Below, one piece after another: positions 16,734-26,401 of a stretch of 64,000 bases of DNA. A program made the position numbers and the translations under genes. The first letter of the stretch is position 1, and each line of letters begins with the position of its first letter. The stretch is from Methylobacillus glycogenes JCM 2850 (GTDB taxonomy: Bacteria > Pseudomonadota > Gammaproteobacteria > Burkholderiales > Methylophilaceae): positions 1-64,000 of the forward strand of contig NZ_BAMT01000014.1 in assembly GCF_000617925.1 (NCBI RefSeq). Reading direction: 5' to 3'. A model generated the notes under the pieces. That model did not search any database and was not told the DNA's origin. It worked only from the letters and a program-made list of their open reading frames with translations.

Positions 16734-17705
16734 TCATTGCAGGCGCTTACGCGCCAGTAAGGCCGAGGCGCTATTAATGCTGTCGTCATGCGCATAGTGA
16801 CCATGGGTCTTGTGCAGCAGCTTGTAGCACAGCAGCAGGGTCACGATCAGGTAAGACAAACCACCGGGTATCCACATGATGAGCCCCCCCAGTTGCTGAT
16901 CCTGCAAAGCGGCTTGCAGGCCACCGCTGGTGATGATGTAGCTGTGATACCAGACCTGGCTGGAAAACGTCAGCAATGCCCCGAGCAAAGCAGTGTGTAC
17001 CGCGGTGGTAAACAGCGATATCAGGCCGAGGATTGCCGGGCTGCGCTGGCTATTCATGCGCAGCAGCGACCACCAGAACAGCAGGGCAGAAAAGAAAAAG
17101 CTCAAATGCTGCAAGTCATGCAGCCAGCTACGATGCAAGGCATTTTCAAACATGGTGGGTACATGCCAGCCCCACAACACCAGCGCATGGATGGCCCAGG
17201 CACTGAATGGGTGAGTAATGCCTTGCCAGATACGGGCAAACAGCGGATAGCGCGTTAGTTTATGCAAGCGGGTCACGCGCCTTCCAGGCATGGCCCAGGC
17301 CCACACCGCCAGTGGCCGCGCCAGCACCAGCAAGGGGGCTGCCACTATCATCAGCAATTCGTGCTGCACCATGTGCATGGAGAAATACTCATTGCCCAGG
17401 CTATCCACTGGCGTAAGCAGGGCAAGCACCAGACTGGCCCAGCCCGCGAGAAACAGCTGTAGGCGCTTGCGCGTATTGCCGCTGAGTTGCGGGCGTTTCT
17501 GCCGCATGCGCTGTATGCCCAAGAGGTAAGCCAGCAGGCTGATCAACAGTGGCAGCCCTACCCAGTAATCCAAGGCAAATTGCAGCCAGGGGTTGCCATG
17601 CTCATGCCTGACAGCGGCATGCGCCCAAGCCAAGCCCGGTAGCCACGCCAGCGCAAAGAGCAAGCTGAGACGCACGCCAATAGCCAGACTAGGCCAGCGC
17701 TTCAT
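16734..17705 (-). CDS. ctaG: Cytochrome c oxidase assembly protein, caa3-type CtaG
   Basis: This encodes 323 aa with about seven membrane helices and conserved His residues (HMVQHELLM, WHVP, HDLQHLSFF, HTALLG, YHSYI), typical of the caa3_CtaG family that helps insert copper into the oxidase. The ATG at 17705 is chosen because it overlaps the stop of the preceding gene as ATGA; a longer in-frame start exists but has no support. It sits at the end of the oxidase genes, which fits an assembly role. Confidence 0.88.
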   Translation of the reverse strand: MKRWPSLAIGVRLSLLFALAWLPGLAWAHAAVRHEHGNPWLQFALDYWVGLPLLISLLAYLLGIQRMRQKRPQLSGNTRKRLQLFLAGWASLVLALLTPVDSLGNEYFSMHMVQHELLMIVAAPLLVLARPLAVWAWAMPGRRVTRLHKLTRYPLFARIWQGITHPFSAWAIHALVLWGWHVPTMFENALHRSWLHDLQHLSFFFSALLFWWSLLRMNSQRSPAILGLISLFTTAVHTALLGALLTFSSQVWYHSYIITSGGLQAALQDQQLGGLIMWIPGGLSYLIVTLLLCYKLLHKTHGHYAHDDSINSASALLARKRLQ

Positions 17706-18112
17706 ATGCAGGCATCCAGCAACAGCACGGGCAACCACTGAATCACAATTACCAGCAGAAAAAATAGGCTCAGCATCAGCCCTGCCAGCGCCATGAATTG
17801 CCGTGGCGGCATTTCGCTTTCGCCCTCGCTGCCGCGTTTCTGGCTATTGGGGTTTTCGTTAATGCGCTCCAGCGTGCGGTGCAACTTTAGGTTGTGCCAG
17901 CTCAGATAAGCACTGACCGCACTGAAAACAAATGCAATGGCGGTGGCAAGGTGCACGGGCAGCAAGTGCTCAGCGCGGCAAGACCAGTCCAGCAGCGGGT
18001 AAGCCACCGCCAATTGCATGCTCCAGCTTAAGGGGCCAGCCAGTATGCATAGCCACAGCAGCGCCAGCGCAAAAGCCGGGTCATGCTCGGCCATTTTTAT
18101 CGGGTCGCGCAT
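17702..18112 (-). CDS. Small membrane protein of the oxidase operon
   Basis: This encodes 136 aa with three to four hydrophobic helices: about 12-38, 52-72 and 108-132. No named family is recognised. It lies between coxC and ctaG, overlapping ctaG by four bases, 18 bases after coxC. Possible roles are a small oxidase subunit or an assembly factor. The central loop is charged and glutamate-rich (SQKRGSEGESE). Confidence 0.75.
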   Translation of the reverse strand: MRDPIKMAEHDPAFALALLWLCILAGPLSWSMQLAVAYPLLDWSCRAEHLLPVHLATAIAFVFSAVSAYLSWHNLKLHRTLERINENPNSQKRGSEGESEMPPRQFMALAGLMLSLFFLLVIVIQWLPVLLLDACI

Positions 18113-18130
18113 AGGGCTTCCTTTGCGGGT

Positions 18131-18769
18131 TTATTCATTCCATATCCTTGAACCCAGGTAGATGGTCATGAACAGCGGAATCCACGCAGCGGCGACAAAA
18201 TACCAGTACAAACCGTTGACCGTGACCGCAATGCGTTTGTCCGGGGTGAAATAGCCTTGGCGTGCCAGGATAATCACCACCAAGGTTTTGAGAATAACGG
18301 CGATGACATGCGTGCTATGAAAACCAATCATGAGCCAGACCATGGAGCCGTAGGCATGGCTATCCCAGCGGAAATCCACATGCAGGGCGTACTCATAAGC
18401 CTTGATGCCCAAGAACACCAGCGCCAGCGCAATGCTGAGGATGGGCAGGGTGGCCAGCGGTTTGGCATTGCCACGCTTGAACGCGCGGTCAGTGAGGTAG
18501 ACCGGCACCATGCTCAGCATCAGCACAAAGGTAGAGAGTATGGGCAGCATTAAATCGGGTGGCGTGGTGCCAGAAGGTGGCCACACTGCATGGTTGCCTT
18601 GCAGGTAGAAAAAGCTGGCGATCAGGGTGGCCACTACCGTACCTTCCACCGTCATCAAGCCGACTATGCCCCACCATAATGGCGAGCGTGACTCAAAGCT
18701 GTAATCCGGCAACTGGCTGACATCAATATCGTGCGGGGTACGCGGTGTTGTCTTGTGAGCCACACTCAT
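18131..18769 (-). CDS. coxC: Cytochrome c oxidase subunit III
   Basis: This encodes 212 aa with five or more membrane helices and the COX3 pattern WWGIVGLMTVEGTVVATLIASFFYL, GFHSTHVIAVI and NGLYWYFVAAAWIPLFMTIYL. Its ATG overlaps the coxA stop as ATGA, so the longer open frame upstream is ignored. It packs against subunit I and supports proton uptake. It is shorter than the classical 260-aa form because the first two helices are missing, as in many caa3 enzymes. Confidence 0.92.
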   Translation of the reverse strand: MSVAHKTTPRTPHDIDVSQLPDYSFESRSPLWWGIVGLMTVEGTVVATLIASFFYLQGNHAVWPPSGTTPPDLMLPILSTFVLMLSMVPVYLTDRAFKRGNAKPLATLPILSIALALVFLGIKAYEYALHVDFRWDSHAYGSMVWLMIGFHSTHVIAVILKTLVVIILARQGYFTPDKRIAVTVNGLYWYFVAAAWIPLFMTIYLGSRIWNE

Positions 18770-20679
18770 GCTGCCGCCCTCCCTGATCTGGGCCATATCC
18801 AGCCTGTGATGGCAGCAAAGCACAGCAGAAAGCCGATCAGGGGAATGGCCAGATGCAGCATCATGCCAGCAAAGGTCAGCGCCACGGCCACTGCCAGCCA
18901 GAACGGCCAGGGTGAAGGCCCGGGCAGGGGCTGGCGTGCTTCGGGGTGAGATTCGAGTATGGAGGTGAGCAATATCTCTCTGCGGTCTGAACGTATGCCG
19001 TGCACCACGGCGTTCTGTTCCAGCCCGCCAGTGCCAGACCACAGCGGGTAGCGGCTATCGACAATGCGGATATGGCGGAAATTATAAGAGGGAGGTGGCG
19101 AGCTGGTGGCCCACTCCAGGGTGTCTGCATTCCAGGGGTTGTCACCTGCGCTTTTGCCACGCTTGAGGCTGATCAGGGCATTCAATAATGTCATAACAAA
19201 GCCCAAGGCCAAGATCACGGCACTAAGGCTGACAAACAGGTTGAGCTGGTTCCAGCCCAGGCCGTCGATATAGGTATAGACCCGGCGCGGCATGCCCTGC
19301 AGGCCAAGCTGGTGCATGGGGAAGAAGGTCAGGTTGAAACCGATGAAGGTGACCCAGAACGTCCACTTGCCCAGACGCTCACTCATCATGCGGCCCGTGA
19401 ATTTGGGGTACCAGTAATGCACGCCGCCTATGAGCGGGAACAGCGCACCGCCCACCAGCACATAGTGAAAATGCGCCACCACAAAGTAAGTGTCGTGCGC
19501 CTGCATATCAAATGGCACCGACGCCACCATCACCCCGCTAAGCCCGCCTATGATGAAGATCAGGAAAAAGCCCATGACGTAGAGCATGGGGGTATCCATG
19601 CGTGGCTTGCTGCCCCATAGCGTGGCAATCCAGCAAAAAATCTGCACGCCGCTGGGGATGGCAATCATGGCGCTGGAGGCGGTGAAGAAGTTGGCCCCCA
19701 GCTGCGGCAGCCCGGCGGTAAACATATGGTGCACCCAGAGGCCGAAGCCGATAAACCCTATGGAGACAATGGAGAGGACGATAGGGATATAGCCGAAGAT
19801 GGGCCGTTGGGTGAAGGTGATGATGATGCTGGAAATCATGCCCAGCGCCGGGATGAAGATGATGTAGACCTCGGGGTGGCCGAAAAACCAGAACAAATGC
19901 TGCCACAGCACCGGGTCACCCGAGGCGGCCGTGAAAAACTGCATGCCTGCCATGCGGTCCAGCGCCAGCATCAGGCTGGCGATCACCAGCGGCGGTAGCG
20001 CAAACACAATCATGAACGACATCACTAGGATCGACCAGACGAAGATAGGCATGCGGTTGAGCGACATGCCAGGCACCTTGCACTTGAAGATGGTGGCGAT
20101 GAGTTCTATGGCGGCCACCAGGGCGGAGATTTCCATAAAGGTGATCACCGTGGTGTAGAAATCCAGCCCCAGCCCCGGCGAGAAGGCCGCCCCGGCCAGC
20201 GGCGGATAGCTGAACCAGCCAGCATCAGGCGCGATATTCAAAAACAACGCGATATACATCATGATGCCGGCGATCAGGTAGATCCAGTAACCAAAGGCAT
20301 TGAGCCTGGGGAAAGTCATATCGCGCGTGCCCAGCATCAAGGGAATGATGTAGACCGCCACCCCTTCCATCACCGGGATGGCAAATAAAAACATCATGGT
20401 GATGCCGTGCATGGAGAAAATCTGGTTGTATAACTCCGGGCCCATCACGGTGTTTTCCGGCACCGCCAGTTGCCAGCGCATCAGCAGCGCGAGGATGACG
20501 CCCAGCAAAAAGAACACAAAGCCCGTGACAATAAAGCGCATGCCGATATTGGTTTGATTGACATGGGTAAACCAGGCAAAAAAACCGGGGGGCGAGGCCC
20601 AGGTCTGCTCCAGTTGCCGGGTTTCGGCGTCATAAGCCGGGTCTGGTATGGCGGAAGAATGAGGTGGGTGCATGGACAT
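18766..20679 (-). CDS. coxA: Cytochrome c oxidase subunit I
   Basis: This encodes 637 aa with 12 core helices and an extended C-terminal part with extra hydrophobic segments. Haem-copper ligands are visible: H91 (SMHG) for haem a, H268 and Y272 (GHPEVY, the cross-linked His-Tyr), H317-H318 (WVHHMF) for CuB, and H403/H405 (AHFHYV) for haems a3 and a. It reduces oxygen to water and pumps protons. The C-terminus carries a soluble stretch and a final helix pair (about 570-630). It starts 4 bases after coxB and overlaps coxC by 4. Confidence 0.95.
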   Translation of the reverse strand: MSMHPPHSSAIPDPAYDAETRQLEQTWASPPGFFAWFTHVNQTNIGMRFIVTGFVFFLLGVILALLMRWQLAVPENTVMGPELYNQIFSMHGITMMFLFAIPVMEGVAVYIIPLMLGTRDMTFPRLNAFGYWIYLIAGIMMYIALFLNIAPDAGWFSYPPLAGAAFSPGLGLDFYTTVITFMEISALVAAIELIATIFKCKVPGMSLNRMPIFVWSILVMSFMIVFALPPLVIASLMLALDRMAGMQFFTAASGDPVLWQHLFWFFGHPEVYIIFIPALGMISSIIITFTQRPIFGYIPIVLSIVSIGFIGFGLWVHHMFTAGLPQLGANFFTASSAMIAIPSGVQIFCWIATLWGSKPRMDTPMLYVMGFFLIFIIGGLSGVMVASVPFDMQAHDTYFVVAHFHYVLVGGALFPLIGGVHYWYPKFTGRMMSERLGKWTFWVTFIGFNLTFFPMHQLGLQGMPRRVYTYIDGLGWNQLNLFVSLSAVILALGFVMTLLNALISLKRGKSAGDNPWNADTLEWATSSPPPSYNFRHIRIVDSRYPLWSGTGGLEQNAVVHGIRSDRREILLTSILESHPEARQPLPGPSPWPFWLAVAVALTFAGMMLHLAIPLIGFLLCFAAITGWIWPRSGRAAA

Positions 20680-20683
20680 GGGC

Positions 20684-21759
20684 TTATTCCAGACTGAGCA
20701 GATATTCCACCAGGTCAGCCAGATCTTCCCCGGCCATCATGGTGGCGGGCATATGGCTGCCAGGCTTGATACTCTGCGGACTTAAAATCCACGAGGCGAG
20801 ATAGCTGCATTGTTTTCTATGGAGCCCGCAGCCAGGGATTTGCGCGAACCGATATGTGTAAGGTCGGGGGCTACGCTCGCCATGGCGGTGGTGCCACGTA
20901 TGCTGTGGCACATGACGCAGCTAGACTTGAGAAACACTGCACGGCCACGTTGCTGGGCCTCAGTGCTGGGCTCACGCGCCGGGCTGGCTTGTTGCTGCAG
21001 CCAGCCCGCGTAATCATCCTGGGTCATGGCCTCAACATGAAACGCCATCTTGGCGTGCTGCTTGCCGCAGAACTCGGTGCATTGCCCACGGTAACGCCCG
21101 GGCTTGCTGGCTTGTACCCAGGTGATATTGGTTTTGCCGGGAATCATGTCGGTCTTGCCGTTCAACTGCGGTATCCAGAAGCTATGGATGACATCGCTGG
21201 CTTCCAGCGCAAACTTCACCGGGGTATCTACAGGAATACGGACTTCATTGGCGGTTTTGGCGATGATATTGCCAGCCTGGTCGAGGTAATCAATTTCCCA
21301 CCACCATTGATGCCCGGTCACGCGTATGGTCATGGCGTCCTCAGGCATGGGCGCTACCAATTCGCGGTTGATACCAGCACTGGAGATAACAAACACCGTG
21401 AGTATCAGCGCCGGAATCACCACGCCGGAAACCAGCACCAGATTGCGGCTCTGCCTGAAGGTCAACGGCTGGGGTTCAGCGGCTATTTTGCCTTTGTACA
21501 GCGCTATGAAAATCAGCACTGCCACCGCTGCCAGAATCAGCCCGCCGCCTATCAGCATGCCCCAGAATAATTTGGCAATGCTGCCTGCCAAAGGGCCTTG
21601 CGGGTCCAGGCTGGACTGGCTGCTGGCATTGGCGTGCACCGCAGTTGAGGCCAGCAGCGCCCAGCCTGCCAACAGGGTTTTGTTGATGCCATGGCGTATG
21701 GCAGCCCATGGCTGGCTGGCATGCGCCTGTAATGGCCTGAGGCTAGTGCGCAAGCTCAT
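20684..21759 (-). CDS. coxB: Cytochrome c oxidase subunit II fused to cytochrome c (one break)
   Basis: This encodes 358 aa after restoring one missing base near 20804. It has a signal sequence, two membrane helices (about 55-90 and 105-130), a CuA domain with H192, C227, C231, H235 and M238 (GQCTEFCGKQHAKM), and a C-terminal haem c domain with CVMCH at 281-285 and a later Met (SHMPATM). The fusion defines a caa3-type oxidase that accepts electrons from membrane-linked cytochrome c. The break falls after the haem site, in AGGCT read as AGCT, and would remove the last 40 residues. It overlaps the cytochrome c gene as ATGA. Confidence 0.93.
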
Positions 21760-22415
21760 TGCCTGGCCGCCGCTGGCTCATCAGCATGGTTTTCTTCATG
21801 CGTATCCGCATTCTGGTCATCATGCCTAGCGGCATCATGCTCAATATGTTCTGTATGGCTGGCTTCATCCTGCAAGGGCTTGCTGGTGGCACCTTGCGGC
21901 AGGGCATCATCCAGCCCGCCTAGTGAACGGACATAGGCCACAATCTTCCAGACTTCTTGCTCAGGTATTTTGCCGTGGAAGGCGGGCATGCCATTGGGCC
22001 TGCCTTCCATAATGGTGGTGAAGATATTCTCGGGTGCGCTGCCATAAATCCAGGCGGCATCTATCAGTGGTGGGCCCATGCCACCACCGCCATTGGCGTG
22101 GCAACCCGCGCAATTAAACCAGGCATACAAGCGCTTGCCCTCGTTGATGGCATGGCGGCTATTGATATAAGGGTGGTCGCCCGTGCGGGCGTCCTCGGTG
22201 CCGGGGCCAAACTCCGTCATCCGCGTCACTGCTTGTGCGGATGCGGGCGGCTGATCGCGCAGGGCAGCTTGATCCTCGCAGCCCGCGAGCAACATGAGGG
22301 CCAGACCTAGCGTACCAAGCTCTGCCAGCCTGCGCTGCCAGGTGCATGCTTGGGTGCATGCTGGGGTGGATAATTGAACGCCTGCTGGTAAGGCCTTAAG
22401 GAAGCTTGAATACAT
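21756..22415 (-). CDS. Lipoprotein cytochrome c with His/acidic tail
   Basis: This encodes 219 aa with a lipobox at about 43-46 (LAGC, lipid-modified C46), one haem c site CAGCH at 102-106 and a likely Met ligand (GMPAF, M143). The tail (about 185-213) holds six His and many Asp/Glu, an unusual metal-binding-like extension. It overlaps the quinoprotein gene upstream by 20 bases and coxB downstream by 4. Position and haem suggest that it takes electrons from the PQQ dehydrogenase and passes them to the caa3 oxidase at the outer face of the inner membrane. Confidence 0.9.
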   Translation of the reverse strand: MYSSFLKALPAGVQLSTPACTQACTWQRRLAELGTLGLALMLLAGCEDQAALRDQPPASAQAVTRMTEFGPGTEDARTGDHPYINSRHAINEGKRLYAWFNCAGCHANGGGGMGPPLIDAAWIYGSAPENIFTTIMEGRPNGMPAFHGKIPEQEVWKIVAYVRSLGGLDDALPQGATSKPLQDEASHTEHIEHDAARHDDQNADTHEENHADEPAAARQ

Positions 22416-24300
22416 ACAACTGTCCTCCCTTGTCGGTATGCGCGGGCAAATCTTTCATGGCGTTGGCAAAGCCCAGCGCGGCTGTGCCATCACGCGCATC
22501 CAGCCCGCCAGAGACGATGGCCCCTGACCAGCCGCCCACTCCGGCAAAAATCGCCACATATTGCTGGCCCTGTTTATCGCGGAAGGTCACAGGCTGGCCG
22601 ACAATGCCCGAGCCCAGGCGAAACTGCCACAGCAGCTTGCCGTCATTGGCATCCAGCGCCTTGAACCATCTATCCATGGTGCCGTAGAACACCACATCGC
22701 CCGCGGTGGCCAAAGTGCCGCTCCACACCGGGAAGCGTTCATTGATGCTCCAGGCTTTTTTGCCTGCCACCGGATCCCAGGCGCTGTAAACCCCACGATG
22801 GCCGCCCGGCCCGGCAAACATTTTCACGTCCGAGCCCACATAAGGCGTGCCAGCAATGTAATTGGCCTGGGTGCCCAGCATGTCCATGCACAGGTTGTTA
22901 TGCGGCATGTAGATCAGCCCGGTTCTGGGCGAGAAGGCCGAAGGCTGCCAATCCTTGCCGCCGGGGGCAGCGGGGCAGATGTTGTGTACGGTTTTATTGG
23001 TGCCCGGGCGTTTTTCCTTGATCTTGCGCAGTTGCCCGGTGTTGAGGTCTACGCCATCGGTAACATTGACCGGAACATAAGTATTGGCAGACAGTACTTC
23101 GCCCGTGCCCCTGTCCATGACATATACATGGCCGTTTCTTTCTGGCCGTACCAGCGTCTTGCGCTGCTTGCCGTTGACGGGCAGGTCCAGCAGCAGGCTT
23201 TCGTTGACGCCATCGTAATCATAGAGATCATGCGGCTCTACCTGATAGGCCCACATGGCGCGGCCATCAGCCGGGCGGCGCGCAAATACCGTCAGCGTCC
23301 ACTTGTTGTCGCCGGGGCGTATATCCGGGTTCCAGGGGCCGGGGTTGCCTGTGCCGTAATAAATCAAATCCAGTTCCGGGTCATAGGAAAGCCAGCCCCA
23401 CACCGTGCCGCCGCCTATTTTCCACAGGTCGGGCGGCCAACTGCTCACGCCTAAGTCCTTGCCTTGATCCTGCTTGTAAAAAGGCTTGAATTCCTCACCT
23501 ATCAGCACTTCCTTATCTGGCCCGGTGCTGTAGGCGGTCCAGAGCAGGGTGCCATCCCGAATATCCAGTGCCTTGAGCCAGCCGCGCACGCCCATTTCAC
23601 CACCGCTATTACCCACCAGCATTTTGCCCTTGACCACCAGCGGTGCCATGGTCATGGTTTCGCCGCGCTTGAGGTCACCCACGCGGGTTTTCCAGATTTC
23701 CTCGCCTGTCTTGGCATTGAGGGCAATGGCGTGGTTATCCAGCGTGTTGAAAAACAGCCTGCCATCCTGATACACCAGCCCACGGTTGACCACATCGCAA
23801 CAGGCCATGCCTTGTGATTCCTGGTGCGTGGTGGGTTTATATTCCCACTTCTTGCTGCCATCCAGCGCCAGTGCCACCACGGTATTGGGGTAGGGGGTAA
23901 TGATATACACCGTCTCGTCGACAAACAGCGGTGCACCTTCGTGGCCTGGCGTCAGGCCAGTGGCGTAGCTCCAGGCCAGTTGCAGTTGCTGCACATTGTC
24001 TTTGTTGATCTGCTGCAGGCTGCTGTAACGCGTGCTTGCGTAGTTTTTGGCGGGCATGGTCCAGGTGTCATCATCGCCTTGCGGCAGCCATTCGGGCAGG
24101 GTGGCTTTGCCATCTATGCGTTTTTGCTCACTAGCTTGTGGGCTGGTGCTAGCTTGTACCCGGCTGTCATGTTGCAACAGCTCCTGCCTGGGGTTTTCGC
24201 TGTCCGGCCCCGAGCAGGCTGACACCATCAGCAGTAGCATGGCCCCGCTGATGCCAACACGAAAATGATTGATGCAACAGTCAATATCCCACACCGGCAT
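22396..24300 (-). CDS. PQQ-dependent alcohol dehydrogenase, lanthanide-type signature
   Basis: This encodes 634 aa: a lipoprotein-type signal (MLLLMVSAC, C29) and an eight-bladed quinoprotein propeller. The adjacent-Cys pair is C167-C168 (GMACCDV). The metal ligands are E235 (GGEMG), N319 (GTGNP) and D361 (YDYDGVN). The spacings of 84 and 42 residues are those of MxaF. The residue two after the catalytic Asp is D363, the extra acidic ligand of lanthanide-dependent XoxF/ExaF enzymes; calcium MxaF has Ala there. It oxidises an alcohol in the periplasm and here passes electrons to the next gene's cytochrome. AAGGGGGG precedes the ATG. The substrate (methanol, ethanol or another) cannot be told. 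Confidence 0.9.
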   Translation of the reverse strand: MPVWDIDCCINHFRVGISGAMLLLMVSACSGPDSENPRQELLQHDSRVQASTSPQASEQKRIDGKATLPEWLPQGDDDTWTMPAKNYASTRYSSLQQINKDNVQQLQLAWSYATGLTPGHEGAPLFVDETVYIITPYPNTVVALALDGSKKWEYKPTTHQESQGMACCDVVNRGLVYQDGRLFFNTLDNHAIALNAKTGEEIWKTRVGDLKRGETMTMAPLVVKGKMLVGNSGGEMGVRGWLKALDIRDGTLLWTAYSTGPDKEVLIGEEFKPFYKQDQGKDLGVSSWPPDLWKIGGGTVWGWLSYDPELDLIYYGTGNPGPWNPDIRPGDNKWTLTVFARRPADGRAMWAYQVEPHDLYDYDGVNESLLLDLPVNGKQRKTLVRPERNGHVYVMDRGTGEVLSANTYVPVNVTDGVDLNTGQLRKIKEKRPGTNKTVHNICPAAPGGKDWQPSAFSPRTGLIYMPHNNLCMDMLGTQANYIAGTPYVGSDVKMFAGPGGHRGVYSAWDPVAGKKAWSINERFPVWSGTLATAGDVVFYGTMDRWFKALDANDGKLLWQFRLGSGIVGQPVTFRDKQGQQYVAIFAGVGGWSGAIVSGGLDARDGTAALGFANAMKDLPAHTDKGGQLYVFKLP

Positions 24301-24819
24301 AGCCCCCCTTGGCTGAATAAGCTGCGACAGAATGCATCGCGTGCTGGCAAGCTACTGCCGGCAAGTATTTTGAATGAGGGTTGGTGGCGAGATACAGGCT
24401 TAAGTTGCAGAAATATTTTTATTGATATTTCAATGTAAGGAAATGTTAAGATTTTTTGCGCTTATGATGAGGTTATGCAAGTGGCTGTAATAAAAAAGGA
24501 AAATCCAGCTGGGAATTTTCCATGTTCTATTCTTGAGGTTTTTCCTAGGTATCTTTCACTGACAGGCATTTCAGCGCAGGTCTGACAGGGAGAAAGTGCC
24601 AGACTCGCCAAAACGATAGCTCTTTTGCATGCAGGCTACAGGTTTATAGATGATAAAATCCAGGCAATTTCAGGCCTTGCCTATCCCGTCCCAGCAGTTG
24701 ACACCCATGTACACCATTCACTTTTTTGGTGGTGGTTTTATTGATATCACCCTGGTTTTACGCCTGATGCCATGTCATGTGTGATGCCGCATTAAGCCTG
24801 AGTTTTGGAGCGCCCCATT
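24301..24819. other. Divergent intergenic region, quinoprotein operon / sulP
   Basis: This 519-base spacer must hold the promoters of both the quinoprotein operon and the SulP gene. I see a hairpin (24498-24521) but no clear consensus promoter and no coding frame. Confidence 0.45.
24498..24521. other. Inverted repeat in the divergent spacer
   Basis: GGAAAAT and ATTTTCC enclose an inner CCAGCTGG palindrome, giving a symmetrical 24-base element. It lacks a T-run, so an operator or RNA hairpin is more likely than a terminator. Confidence 0.4.
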
Positions 24820-26359
24820 TTGTTTTCAGCTTTTAGCCGTTTAAACCGTTTTAACTTCCACGAAATCAAAACCAATCTTTTAAGTGGCTTGACGGTCGCC
24901 TTGGCCATGGTGCCCGAGGCCATTGCCTTTGCCTTGATCGCGCATGTTTCACCGCTGACGGGCTTATATGCTGCGGTGCTGGTTTGTTTTATCACCGCTG
25001 CCTTTGGTGGCCGACCCGGCATGATCTCTGGTGCGGCGGGAGCGCTGGCGGTGGTCATGGTGGCGCTGGTGGTGCAGCATGGTGTGGAATATCTATTTGC
25101 CACCGTGGTGCTGATGGGGCTGCTGCAAATGCTGTTTGCGGTGGCCAAGCTAGGTAAATTCATACGCATGGTGCCGCATCCGGTGATGCTGGGCTTTGTT
25201 AACGGCCTGGCCATTGTCATTTTTCTGGCGCAATTCAATCATTTCAAAGTGCTGGATGAAACAGGCGCCAGAGTCTGGATGCCTAGCAATGCACTCTATG
25301 TGATGGGCGGGCTGATAGTGTTGACCATGGCCATCATTTATCTGTTGCCACGCCTGACCAAAGCCATCCCTGCCACACTGATTGCCATTTTGCTGGTATC
25401 TGCGCTGGTGGCGGGTTTCAATATCGATACCAAAACCGTGGGTGATTTGGGCTCTATCGCCGGCGGCTTGCCCAGCCTGCATATTCCGCAGTTGCCACTG
25501 AACTGGGAAACCCTGCGCATTATTGTGCCCTATGCCTTGATTCTGGCGGCCATAGGCCTGATAGAAACGCTGCTGACGCTGAACCTGATTGATGAAATGA
25601 CCAATACCCGTGGCCGCCCCAACCGTGAAGCCTTGGCACAGGGCGCGGCTAATGTGGTGACGGGGTTTTTTGGCGGCATGGGCGGTTGCGCATGATAGGG
25701 CAGAGCATGATTAACATTGGCAACCAGGCCAGGCTGCGTTTGTCCGGCATTGCCACTGCCGTGTTCTTGCTGGGTTTTATTCTGTTTGCTTCGCGCTGGA
25801 TAGAGATGATTCCCCTGGCGGCGCTGATAGGCGTGATGTTTGTGGTTTCGCAAAAAACCTTTGCCTGGGGCAGCTTCAGGTTATTCGGCCAAGTGCCCAA
25901 GGCTGACATTTTTGTGGGTTTGTTGGTGGCAGGCATTACCGTGATTTCTGACCTCGCCATTGCGGTGATCACAGGCGTGATCATTTCCGCGCTGGTGTTT
26001 GCCTGGGAGCATGCCAAGAAAATCCAGGCCAAGACCACGCTGGATGTAGATGGCAAAAAAATCTATGCGCTGGAGGGCACACTGTTTTTTGCCTCAACGT
26101 CAGCTTTTCAATCCCTGTTCTCTCCCGCGGATGATCCGCAGCAGGTGGTGATTGATTTCAAAGCCGCCAGGGTGGTCGATCACTCGGCGCTGGCGGCGAT
26201 AGACACGCTGGCAATGAAATACCAGGCAGCTGGCAAAACCCTGCGCCTCAGGCATTTAAGCAGGATTGCCGGGAGTTGCTGCACAATGCCCAGGGCATTA
26301 TTGAGATAGATTTGCTGGAAGACCCGCAATACCGCGTGGCAGATAACGCCCAGAGTTAA
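24820..26359 (+). CDS. SulP-family anion transporter with STAS domain (two breaks)
   Basis: This encodes about 513 aa after restoring two missing bases (near 25690 and 26261). It has ten or more membrane helices with the SulP pattern (GLTVALAMVPEAIAFALIA, GRPGMISGAAGA, GMGGCAMIGQSMINI), then a STAS domain (about 415-500) with FASTSAFQSLF and VIDFKAARVVDHSALAAID. It would import sulfate, bicarbonate or a dicarboxylate across the inner membrane. The start is a TTG preceded by GGAG at 9 bases; an upstream TTG at 24805 is the alternative. The first break falls inside a highly conserved helix, so this is probably an error and not a pseudogene. Confidence 0.83.
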
Positions 26360-26401
26360 GCCTCTAAGTTAAACCCCAGGGCTAAGCCTCTGAGTTAAGC
26401 C

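Noticed and set aside
18131-19042. A longer coxC with an N-terminal extension
   Set aside because: The extension is coxA sequence in the wrong frame; the ATGA overlap defines the start.
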